NCBI RefSeq assembly: GCF_001612725.1
Contig: NZ_BDAZ01000006.1
Location: 1 to 64,000, forward strand
Source: Nocardia anaemiae NBRC 100462
GTDB lineage: Bacteria; Actinomycetota; Actinomycetes; Mycobacteriales; Mycobacteriaceae
Length of the DNA stretch: 64,000 nucleotides
Direction: 5' to 3'
Below the pieces are notes generated by a model. It had not been told where the DNA came from. It did not search any database and worked only from the letters and a program-made list of their open reading frames with translations. The stretch's first letter is position 1, and each line of letters opens with the position of its first letter. Below, piece by piece: positions 49,301 to 56,767 of this stretch. The position numbers were made by a program, and so were the translations under genes.

Positions 49301-50710
49301 GAGATCGACCTCGCCGCCGCGCAGCGTGGTCACCAGCTCGCGGCACAGCTCGGCCAGCGCCGCCGGGGTCCGCGCCGAGATCGGGATGAGTCGGTGACCC
49401 GGCTCTCGCGGTCGTTCGAGTACCGGTTCGTCGGGTGCCTGTTGCACGACACAGTGCGCGTTCGCACCGCCGAGGCTGTAGGAGCTGACACCCGCGAGAC
49501 GTGGCCCGCTTTCGGTGGACCACGGCCGCGGCCGGGTGACCACCTCGATTCCGGCCGCGGCCAGATCGAAATCGCCGGTGGGACGGCGAAAATGCAGCGA
49601 TGGGTACAGGCGGCCCTCGGCGACGGTCAGCGCCGCCTTGACCAGTCCGGCGACTCCGGCGGCATGGTCGAGATGTCCGATATTGGTCTTGACCGACCCG
49701 ATCGGCAGCGGCCGCGAGCGCCCCGTGAACACGGTGCGCAGGCCCTCGAGCTCGACCGCGTCCCCCAACCGGGTCGCGGACCCATGTGCCTCGAGGTATC
49801 CGGCATCGCGCGGATCGAGCCCAGCGTTGCGCCAGGCTTTCGCGATCACCCGCGCCTGGGCGGCGGCGCTGGGGGTGCTGATCGTCGCGGACGAGTGTCC
49901 GTTGTGCAGTACCGCACTGCCACGGATGACGGCATATACGGGCGCGCGGTCGGCGCGGGCACGGCCGAGTGTGGTCAGCAGCAGGGCGGCGCCGCCCTCG
50001 CCGGGTACCGTGCCATCGGCGTCGGCGTCGAACGCCCGGCACTGTCCGCTGTGCGAAGCGATCTCCGTCATCGTCTGCGCGGTCCATTCCGGAGAACCGT
50101 TGGCCCGCACGCTGACCCCACCCGCGAGCGCGTAATCCGCATCGCCACAACGCAACTCGCGACAGGCGTGGTGCACGGCGATGAGCGAGGCATTGCAGCC
50201 GCTGTCGATCGCATAGCACGGTCCGGTCAGCCCCAGCAGGTGCGCGATGCGGGCCGTGACGCCGAATGGCAGGTTGCCCAGCATGCTGAGCGGGCCGGGA
50301 TCGACCGCCATGGCGTGGTAGGTGGGCATCGGTGCGCTGAACACCACGGCGGTCGTGGCCTCGCGCAGGGTTGCGGCCGCGTATCCGGCGTCTTCGATCG
50401 CCCGGTGCGCCAGCTCGAGCGCGATGCGCTGTTGCGGATCCATCAGCGACGCTTCGCGTTTGGACAATTCGAAGAAGGCGTAGTCGAAGGTGTGGATGTC
50501 GGCCAGATGTCCCATCGGCAGGTAGCCGACGGTGCGGTCCAATGCGGTCGCCGCCGCGCGGGCGTCCGGCATCGGCCCGATCGAGTCCCGGCCGTCGGCG
50601 AGATTCGCACGGAATTCGCCGAGGTCGGACGCGTCCGGAAGGCGCACTCCGATGCCGACGATCGCGATGTCGTCGTTGTTTGCTGTATTCACGATTACGG
50701 TGTCCTTCAC
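46388..50710 (-). CDS. Hybrid KS - degenerate AT - T - C protein with truncated second C domain
   Basis: 1440 residues from GTG 50710 (GTGA overlap); GTG 50692, with AAGGA before it, is the alternative. A ketosynthase occupies about residues 12-430, with Cys172 in DSGCNASL and the histidines in EAHGSATRLGD (309) and NIGHLDHAAG (346). A shortened acyltransferase-like region follows (about 500-720); where GHSxG is expected it reads ILSGAAS, so it should be inactive. The carrier domain has GGNS (Ser758). A full condensation domain (about 815-1240) has HHCVTDG at 946. The last 140 residues, from EIPTDRPRG on, look like the second half of another C domain. Predicted role: join an A-T-loaded or FkbJ-delivered unit and pass it to NRPS 1. 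Confidence 0.85.
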   Translation of the reverse strand: MKDTVIVNTANNDDIAIVGIGVRLPDASDLGEFRANLADGRDSIGPMPDARAAATALDRTVGYLPMGHLADIHTFDYAFFELSKREASLMDPQQRIALELAHRAIEDAGYAAATLREATTAVVFSAPMPTYHAMAVDPGPLSMLGNLPFGVTARIAHLLGLTGPCYAIDSGCNASLIAVHHACRELRCGDADYALAGGVSVRANGSPEWTAQTMTEIASHSGQCRAFDADADGTVPGEGGAALLLTTLGRARADRAPVYAVIRGSAVLHNGHSSATISTPSAAAQARVIAKAWRNAGLDPRDAGYLEAHGSATRLGDAVELEGLRTVFTGRSRPLPIGSVKTNIGHLDHAAGVAGLVKAALTVAEGRLYPSLHFRRPTGDFDLAAAGIEVVTRPRPWSTESGPRLAGVSSYSLGGANAHCVVQQAPDEPVLERPREPGHRLIPISARTPAALAELCRELVTTLRGGEVDLADVAFTLGRGRTHYGYRVAVCATGTQDFVEELMRRCADIDPDGEQPVPPRVALLLSPGAAPAGIEPARLPDQLPATGAVADVLAGQIAIHDRLRACGIGFAAILSGAASKFAARYLLGSSAPVDPDELASAAAAPVVDRSRLLAAAETLLAAGPVVFVDPSSDGMLGRLLAEDLRGRPDAEILFGTGDSGNPIGLLGRLYERGVNLDWAGVNADDGRRVRLPGHPLHGSRCWVELPTAAPPVSLPAVPSTRERPEDATAWLRAMLRELLHSETEIGPEDDYFDLGGNSIIAVQLVERVAETYGFRPKLLDVYERPKVADFAELLRTGAVPATAQPGVSPITRTDELVMSAGQERMWFHHQLVPDTTLYNYPVVNVLRGAIDIAAVKGTFEDFAERHEPLRYNLVEVDGKPAVRVRPSLGDFFRVADVSGAADPVAAARELIREAALAPFDLARDPLVRVLLVALAPQEHVLQVTCHHCVTDGATPGILAREIPQLYAARQEGRAAALEPLPIRYRDYARWHRDMVESGALEHELEYWVHLLRDAPKLQLPTDFPRPPRKTFVGDLEPFTVSAELLEQSRAVAKRASVSLFVVLLSGLYVLLARRSGQRDIVIGTPTTGRTRRELEGLIGFFNSTVALRADLSGPATVADLLARVRAIVLGALENQEIPFERVVNALDDQRDLSRTPIFDVLYVHQELPGTGNPLGDGEPEFFDLEHSIHNAFGGLPVGTAKFDLSLITYDRSDGRDMLACFEYSTELFTQRTAAGLAAAYLDVLAELVGSAPDRPIDELVIPETAPEPAAALEIPTDRPRGSATMPYTTAAVRAPLDAAPGDAELLGAWIALLGWYSGSDEVVVGLATGAARIDLADEPDGTELLARVTAALATPTATVGDTAISYRVCGPDATELALDLAREGDAVLLEMSYATQLFDESTAREMLGDLHRLLRVLQETPDDPVPDITLRSIEATEVTR

Positions 50711-52620
50711 ACCTCGAAAGCCAATGGCGAGCTGTCCGCCGGTTCGGACTCGATTCGGGTCGCCGGACCCGCCGACAGCGCGTCCGCCTGTGCGGCCACG
50801 GTGTCGAGGTCGAACAGCATTCCCACCGAGATCGCGCCCGGCCACCCGGCTTCCAGGCGCAGGTGGAGCGCGACTACCCGGTGGGAATTGCCGCCTACGT
50901 CGAAAAACCGGTCCGTACGGTCGAATTCGTCGTGCTGGAGCACCTCGGACCAGATCTCGCCGACCGCCCGTTCGTTCTCGGTCCAGCCATCCCGCGACGG
51001 AGCCGTGCGCTGTTCGGGACGGGAGCGCAGCAGGGCACGCAGCGCCGCCTCGTCGAGCTTGCTGCTGCCCGGTGCGATCGGCAGAGTGTCGACCTCCACG
51101 AACCTTTCCGGAACCGATTCGGGCGCAAGGCGTTCCGCGCAGTGCGCGGTCAGCGCGGCAACCGTGGTCGGCGCGGAACCGGCCACCGGCACCCAGAAAG
51201 CGGCCAGGTACACGGCATCGTCGGGGTCCGTCGCATCCAGCACGACCACCTCGCGAACGGCGGGATGTCCCGCAAGTACCGTCTCGACCGCGGCGCGTTC
51301 GACCCGCACGCCCCGGACCTTCACCTGACTGTCGGCCCGCCCGTGGAATTCGATGTGACCGCCCGCGTCGACCCGCGCGAGGTCCCCGGTGCGATACATG
51401 CGCCCGCCCGGCTCGGTCGAGAACGGGTCGGCCACGAACCTGGCCGCGGTCAGTCCAGGCTGTGCCGCGTAACCGTCGGCGATCTGTCCACCCCCGAGGT
51501 ACAGGTCACCGCGGGTGCCCCAACGGACCGGCCGCAGCGAGCGGTCGAGAATGTGCGCCGTCGTACCATCGGTCGGTGTGCCGATCGGCACGACGGGTTG
51601 GGGCGTGTCCGGGACGACGTGGCAGATGCAGGTGACGGTCGCTTCGGTCGGACCGTATTCATTGTGCAGGCTTGTCGAGGGCAGAACCTCGCGGTGTTGT
51701 TCGACGAGGCGAACCGACACCGGCTCGCCGCAGAGGGTGACGATCCGCAGCGTCGACTTCAGCTCGACCAGTCGCGGCAGCAGCACCCGATAGAACGAGG
51801 GCGTCGCGACGAAATGCGATACGCCATGGCGGACAGCGAGTTCGGCGACCGCGTCGACATCGGGCAGCATCCGGGCGTCCGGGAGCACGCTGGTGCCGCC
51901 GACGGTGAGCGCCCAGGCCAGCGCCGAGAGGGAGCCGTCCCAGATCAGGCGCATCGCCGAGAATGTCACGAGTTCGCCGTCGGTGTACGGATAGTTCCGT
52001 GAACCGATCAAGGTGGCGAGGTTGGCCCGCGAGACGACGACCGCCTTCGGCTCGCCGGTCGAGCCGGAGGTGCTGATGACGTAGGCGGGCGCCCGCAGGG
52101 GCGGCTGGTCCGGCAATGCCACGCCGGATGGCTCGGTGTCCTCGGCGATATCGAGCACCGCCGCCGTGCCCGACACCAGCGCGGCCACCTCGTCACGCGG
52201 GGTGGAACCGTCGACGATCAGCGCGGTACAGGTCGTGGCCGCCAGCACCGAACGCACCGCCGACGCGGGACGGCCCGGTTCGACGACACACCATGCCGCA
52301 GCCGCGCGCAGAGCCGCGATCATCCCGATCACGGTGTCCAGGCTCTGCCGTTGGAACACCATCACCGTCTGCCCGGGGCGTACGCCCGCGGCGACCAGGC
52401 GGCGCGCGAGATGTGCTGTGGCGGTGTCGAGTTCGCGGTAGGTGAGCGACCGGTCCCCCACCACGAGCGCGGTGCGGTCAGGTATCCGCTGGGCTTGATG
52501 GAGGATTCCACGCAGTAGGTCCGTCGATCGATCACCCGGCGTCGAATCGCTCGATACCGTGCGCCCATCCGTCACCCGGCCACCGCCCCTCATGGAATCG
52601 CTACTCGATGCAGTGCTCAT
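50707..52620 (-). CDS. NRPS adenylation-carrier (A-T) didomain protein
   Basis: 637 residues from ATG 52620, which overlaps the FkbH-like stop (ATGA). The adenylation domain (about 25-530) has TSGSTGEPKAVVVSRAN, RLIWDGSLSALAW in the A4 place, NEYGPTEATVT and the catalytic lysine region GSSKLDEAAL (Lys521). The carrier domain at 545-625 has GGNSH. Specificity positions read roughly D-G-S-V-T-C-E-V-T-K, which matches no code I know. There is no C or TE domain, so it is probably a starter or in-trans loading unit for the KS-containing protein encoded next. A role in making an amino-acyl extender on its own carrier, as in aminomalonyl pathways, is an alternative. Confidence 0.85.
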   Translation of the reverse strand: MSTASSSDSMRGGGRVTDGRTVSSDSTPGDRSTDLLRGILHQAQRIPDRTALVVGDRSLTYRELDTATAHLARRLVAAGVRPGQTVMVFQRQSLDTVIGMIAALRAAAAWCVVEPGRPASAVRSVLAATTCTALIVDGSTPRDEVAALVSGTAAVLDIAEDTEPSGVALPDQPPLRAPAYVISTSGSTGEPKAVVVSRANLATLIGSRNYPYTDGELVTFSAMRLIWDGSLSALAWALTVGGTSVLPDARMLPDVDAVAELAVRHGVSHFVATPSFYRVLLPRLVELKSTLRIVTLCGEPVSVRLVEQHREVLPSTSLHNEYGPTEATVTCICHVVPDTPQPVVPIGTPTDGTTAHILDRSLRPVRWGTRGDLYLGGGQIADGYAAQPGLTAARFVADPFSTEPGGRMYRTGDLARVDAGGHIEFHGRADSQVKVRGVRVERAAVETVLAGHPAVREVVVLDATDPDDAVYLAAFWVPVAGSAPTTVAALTAHCAERLAPESVPERFVEVDTLPIAPGSSKLDEAALRALLRSRPEQRTAPSRDGWTENERAVGEIWSEVLQHDEFDRTDRFFDVGGNSHRVVALHLRLEAGWPGAISVGMLFDLDTVAAQADALSAGPATRIESEPADSSPLAFEV

Positions 52621-53642
52621 CCAGTCACCTCGACATGGCCGGTTCCGTTGATGTCCTCCGGCGGCACCGTGCAGGCGAGCAGGACGCGGTCGCCGTCGGA
52701 CTCGAGCACCTCGAATCCGGCGAATCTCAAGGTCACGAGCATTACCCGGTTCACCGGGGTCGCCACGAATTCCGCCGTCGGCCGCCGCCCCGCCGCGCGT
52801 GCGCGCCGGACGATTTCCCGGATCAGCGCCGTCCCCACTCCGCGTGACATCACCCGGCACGACATGAGCAGCAGGAGCAGCACCGAATCGGAGCCGCGGA
52901 TCTCCGAGACCGCCAGCCCGATGGTGCCGTAACCGCCGAATCGGTCGCGCAGGGATGCCACGAGCACCTCGTGGCGCGGGGACGCGCACAGTTCCCGCAG
53001 TTCGTCGATGTCGAAGGTGGCCCCGGTGGTATTGAGCTGGTGGGTGCGAATGGTCAGCTCATTGGCCCTGGCAAGGTCGGCCTCCGATGCCGCGCGCACG
53101 GTCATCACCAGGCCCAACGAAGCGAGGAAGTCCGCATCGGATCCGGCGAATTCGGCCTCGCCGACTCGGCGGGCATGTTCCGCGCGATAGTAGGACCGGC
53201 GCTGCCGCGCTTCTGATGTCACGGTCTTCGGCGTGAATTCCGGTAGGTTCGCCAGGTCGGGTACGCGATCGGCCGGATAGCACCGTACCTCGGGACAGGA
53301 GGTCGCCACCTCGGCCAACTCGACCGGATCGTTGTCGACGAACGCCATGGTCTCGCGCCCGATATTCAGCGATTCGGCGATCCGGCGGATCGCCTCCGAC
53401 TTCGGGCCCCAGCCGATCTCGACCGCCGAGAACATGTCCTCGATACCGTGCCGACGCAAATGTTCTGTGGCGACCGACAATTCGCCGCGGCTCGCGACGG
53501 CGTGCAGGATGCCGCGTTCGTCGAGGGTCCGGATCGCCCGCAGCACTTCGGGTTTGGGAGTCCCACCGTCGGATTCGAGCACGACGCCGGGCCATACCGT
53601 GTCGTCGAGATCCCAGACCAGGCATTTCACCGTTGCCGCCAT
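52617..53642 (-). CDS. FkbH-like HAD-family protein (glyceryl-ACP forming)
   Basis: A 341-residue FkbH-family protein. The HAD nucleophile motif is CLVWDLDDTVWPG at the N-terminus; VASRGELS, EIGWGPKSEAIRRIAESLNI and AFVDNDPVELAEV follow as in the family. The C-terminal third is an acetyltransferase-like fold (YGTIGLAVSEI, SRGVGTALIREIV). FkbH-type proteins take 1,3-bisphosphoglycerate, remove phosphate and load a glyceryl unit onto an ACP. This is the key marker for hydroxymalonyl-, methoxymalonyl- or tetronate-type chemistry. It lies 3 bases after the KASIII-like gene and overlaps the A-T gene. Confidence 0.88.
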   Translation of the reverse strand: MAATVKCLVWDLDDTVWPGVVLESDGGTPKPEVLRAIRTLDERGILHAVASRGELSVATEHLRRHGIEDMFSAVEIGWGPKSEAIRRIAESLNIGRETMAFVDNDPVELAEVATSCPEVRCYPADRVPDLANLPEFTPKTVTSEARQRRSYYRAEHARRVGEAEFAGSDADFLASLGLVMTVRAASEADLARANELTIRTHQLNTTGATFDIDELRELCASPRHEVLVASLRDRFGGYGTIGLAVSEIRGSDSVLLLLLMSCRVMSRGVGTALIREIVRRARAAGRRPTAEFVATPVNRVMLVTLRFAGFEVLESDGDRVLLACTVPPEDINGTGHVEVTG

Positions 53643-53645
53643 GGC

Positions 53646-54626
53646 TCAGACCCTCCGCATCAGGGCGGCGCTCCACGCCGCCACCGGACTGCTGTTCAAC
53701 AGCAGCGCATACGCACCGGATGACCGGGTTGCCGCCGCGGAGTCCAGGTTGACCAGCATGTCCGCCGAACCCAGATGTCCGTATGCCGCCAGATTGCTCC
53801 GGCACGCCGCATCGATCGTGGCGCCGAGGGCCTCCTCCCAGAAGGCGAACGCACCGCCCGACAGGTTCTGCATCAGGATCGGTCCCACCGAGTCGGCCCG
53901 AATGTGATTGCGTTCCAGCAGTTCCGCAATGATGACGTCGAACCGCTTCTTGCTTTCGACCGCGAGCCGGAACGAGTAGGTGGATTCGTCGGTGCACGCC
54001 TCCGTCCACGCCTGCGACGGGGTGTCGCGGTAGTCGATTCGGAACAGGTCGGCGTATTTGCCGTCGCTGCGCAGGATCTGGTCGACGAACTCCCAGCGCC
54101 CACCGGAGGTGGTGACCAGCAGCGCGGCCGCGCCGTCGCCGAGCATCGTCATCGGCGGGCGGTAGCGGTTGCGGGTTGGCGTCTTGGCCGCGGCGACGAC
54201 GAGAACGGTGCGGTACCCGGCGTCGGCGCGCAGCAGGGCCGCGGCCAGGGTCAGCGCGGCGGAGACCGATACGCAGCCGAGGTCGCCTACGCCCGCGGTG
54301 AAGGCACGGGTGGCGCCGATCCGGTGTTGCAGCCGTGTCGTTTCCGATGCGAGCAGGTACTGCGGCGCGCGCCCCGTGACGAGCAGTAGCGCGTCGAGGT
54401 CGGCGGCTTCGAGCCCGGCCTCGTCCAGCGCCGCCGTCGCCGCCGCCGCGGCCAAGTCCACCTCGGACAGCTCGCCCGCCGTGCGCACCGTCTCGATGCC
54501 GAGTGCCAGCGCGTGTTCGCGTCGGTGCGCCGGAAGTTCGTCCAGTTCGGTCAGGCCGGCCACCCGCGCGGAGGTGGCGGGGAACCACGTCGCCACCGGG
54601 CCAAGCCGCACCGGCCCGCTCACCAT
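53646..54626 (-). CDS. KASIII (FabH)-like acyl-transfer protein, non-canonical active site
   Basis: A 326-residue thiolase-fold protein. The cysteine is kept (GVGDLGCVSVSAA, Cys118), as are MLGDGAAALLV and the general FabH layout. The usual HQAN stretch reads LMQNLSGG, and the region that normally carries the catalytic asparagine reads YGHLGSADML. It is therefore unlikely to be an ordinary decarboxylating condensing enzyme. KASIII-like proteins next to FkbH and an ACP are known for tetronate ring formation and for acyl transfer in polyketide clusters; either would fit. Overlaps the acyl-CoA dehydrogenase gene by 7 bases. Confidence 0.8.
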   Translation of the reverse strand: MVSGPVRLGPVATWFPATSARVAGLTELDELPAHRREHALALGIETVRTAGELSEVDLAAAAATAALDEAGLEAADLDALLLVTGRAPQYLLASETTRLQHRIGATRAFTAGVGDLGCVSVSAALTLAAALLRADAGYRTVLVVAAAKTPTRNRYRPPMTMLGDGAAALLVTTSGGRWEFVDQILRSDGKYADLFRIDYRDTPSQAWTEACTDESTYSFRLAVESKKRFDVIIAELLERNHIRADSVGPILMQNLSGGAFAFWEEALGATIDAACRSNLAAYGHLGSADMLVNLDSAAATRSSGAYALLLNSSPVAAWSAALMRRV

Positions 54627-55717
54627 CGCGCACCCCGCAATACGTGTTCACCGATGGTCACCTCGGCGACCTCCTGTGCTCCCTCGATAATCCGCATGAC
54701 CTTCGCGTCGCGGTAGAACCTGCCGACGCGGCTATCCGGTGCGCACCCCGCCGCGCCGAGTACCTGCACCGCGCGTTCACTCACCGCGGCCGCGGCGTTG
54801 GATGCCGCGTACTTCGCGGCGACGGTCGCGACGAGGGCGTGCGCTGATCCGGCGATCCGGTCGTCGGTCGCGCTTTCGCAAATGGCCTGTGCGCCTTCGA
54901 CATCCACCCAGCAGCGGCCGAGCGTCGCACGGATCAACTGGTGCTCGGCGAGGGTGGCGCTGCCCTGGACGCGGGTGGCGGCGTGCGCGGCGGCGTCGGC
55001 GAGACAGGCTCGCGCGATCCCGACGCACCCCCACGCGACGGTGAACCGCCCGTGGTCGAGCGCCGTGCCGAGGACATGGGACAGGCCGAACCCGGGCGGT
55101 GCGATCAGTTGTGCTGCGGGTATCCGCACGCGATCGAACCGAATGTGCGCCAACCTGGCACCGCGCATGCCGAGCTGACCCTCGACCGGTTCAACGGAAA
55201 CGCCGGGACGGTCGCGATCGACGAGTGCGGCGCACAGTCCGCCGGGTGCTGTGCCGAGTACCAGGAAGACGTCGGCGACCTGCCCGAACGTCACCCACAG
55301 CTTCTGTCCGGACACGATGCGGTCCGCACCCTTGTCCGCGAAACTCGTTGCAACACAGGCTAAGTCGGTGCCCGCCCCCGCTTCGGTCGCCGCCAGCGCG
55401 GCAACAACTTCCCCGGACGTGAGCCTGGGCAGCCAGTCGCGGCGCTGTTCGGCGGTGCCCCACCGATCGAGCGCGGCGGCCACCATGCCGTGCACGGTGA
55501 CCAGCGAGCGCAGACTGGTGCAGTGTTCCCCGAGCGTGGCGGCGATCCGGCCGAGTTCACGCGCGTCCAGACCCGCACCACCGAATGTCACCGGCCGATC
55601 GGCGCCCAGCAGCCCGGTCCGGGCCGCGAGCGTGATCATCTCGTCGGGCAAGCCCGCCCGATCCCACTGGGCCGCATCCGATTCCGCGGCCGCGACCACC
55701 TTCTCGACATCGATCAC
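54620..55717 (-). CDS. Acyl-CoA dehydrogenase-like protein (FkbI-like)
   Basis: A 365-residue flavoprotein with the acyl-CoA dehydrogenase fold: GLDARELGRIAATLGEHC, ALAATEAGAGTDLA, LWVTFGQVADVFLVLG, the LAEHQLIRATLG helix, and the catalytic glutamate region RIIEGAQEVAEVTIG. In FkbI-type enzymes it oxidises the carrier-bound hydroxypropionyl-aldehyde stage towards hydroxymalonyl-ACP. It starts by an ATGA overlap with the discrete ACP gene, which fits action on that carrier rather than on CoA esters. Confidence 0.82.
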   Translation of the reverse strand: MIDVEKVVAAAESDAAQWDRAGLPDEMITLAARTGLLGADRPVTFGGAGLDARELGRIAATLGEHCTSLRSLVTVHGMVAAALDRWGTAEQRRDWLPRLTSGEVVAALAATEAGAGTDLACVATSFADKGADRIVSGQKLWVTFGQVADVFLVLGTAPGGLCAALVDRDRPGVSVEPVEGQLGMRGARLAHIRFDRVRIPAAQLIAPPGFGLSHVLGTALDHGRFTVAWGCVGIARACLADAAAHAATRVQGSATLAEHQLIRATLGRCWVDVEGAQAICESATDDRIAGSAHALVATVAAKYAASNAAAAVSERAVQVLGAAGCAPDSRVGRFYRDAKVMRIIEGAQEVAEVTIGEHVLRGARW

Positions 55718-55992
55718 GACGGCCCGTTCCCGGACCGCTTGCGCTCGACGAACGCGGCCGCGCGGGCCGCGGTGCGGAAATTGTCGAGATCGAGATCCTC
55801 GACATCGACCGAGATCCCGTAGGTCTGTTCCACGTGTACGACGATCTCCAGTGCCCGCAGCGAGTTGACCATGCCCAGCGCGAAAATATCGTCGTCACTG
55901 GACAATTCGACGGCGGCGATCGAGCCGAAGTACACCCGCAACTCCTCCGCCAACTCCGCGCGGCGTGCCACGATCGGCTCCACCTGTTCCAC
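55714..55992 (-). CDS. Discrete acyl carrier protein (FkbJ-like)
   Basis: A 92-residue carrier protein and first gene of the operon. The phosphopantetheine serine lies in DDIFALGMVNSLRALEIV, matching the LVNSL-type motif of FkbJ-like ACPs, followed by VEQTYGISVDVEDLDLDNF. GTG 55992 with GAGAGGTGAGG before it gives the normal length; the frame extends to 56067. It would carry the glyceryl, then hydroxymalonyl, unit made by FkbH-, FkbK- and FkbI-like proteins. Confidence 0.82.
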   Translation of the reverse strand: MEQVEPIVARRAELAEELRVYFGSIAAVELSSDDDIFALGMVNSLRALEIVVHVEQTYGISVDVEDLDLDNFRTAARAAAFVERKRSGNGPS

Positions 55993-56767
55993 GCGCAACC
56001 TCACCTCTCGACGTAATCCGGTGGCGAACGGCCGTGCGCCCTCGCCCCCCGCGGACCACGACAACACGGGCCGTGATCACCCGACAAGCCCCCGGTTTCC
56101 ACGGGCCATGTGCTCTGCCCAACCGCCGAATCACGGATCTACTCGGTACGCCTGTGCGGCACGCAGGGTGATCACGAGCCCACAAAAGAAGCGAAAATCC
56201 CACTCTCCGCGCATGATTCGGAAATCAGATCGACCCACCCCGATCACCGAGGTTCTTCGCACACGAAGCACGCGAATAGCCACCGTCAATCGCGAATCAC
56301 CCCAATTACGGCGACAGGGATGCAGGATTCCAGGGTCGGGAAATCCGACGAGCGACATTACGTTCTCCGATAAGGAAATTCGGCCCGAGCGCGACATACG
56401 AGATATCGTCGAGCACTCGCCTCTGTTCCCAATATCGACGCGGCCGCGATCGGCGGGAACGGCGTGCAGAGACCGTCGAGTCCGCGAGATGGACAGATCG
56501 GCAGTAACGCCGACCGGGTGCGCATTTTGTGCAAAGGCGGAGCTATCGCACAGCGACCCCGGACAGACGAATTCTCCTACCCGCTCATAAACCGTGGCGA
56601 TACGGGGCGGCGACGAATGCCAGCTTCGCTGCCGAATTAATGGTGGCCGGGTGGACAGGGGTGGACAAATGGGCACATGGGCGAAAGGCTATTGGTGAAG
56701 TGCGTGCCGAAGGGATCGGATACCCCTCGGTGCGGGACCGGGCTCAATCACTTCGAAGCGAGCGACC
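55993..56767. promoter_or_regulatory. 775-bp divergent upstream region of the NRPS/PKS operon and the kinase gene
   Basis: The only long untranslated stretch next to the operon and therefore the likely site of its promoter and of the kinase promoter. It is less GC-rich than its surroundings between about 56160 and 56420. Frames on both strands lack protein character. No palindromic operator stood out by eye. Confidence 0.45.

Noticed and set aside
56131..56676. Minus-strand frame of 181 residues in the divergent region
   Set aside because: Composition and lack of any motif or ribosome site suggest a chance frame; the region is better read as the operon's upstream control region.
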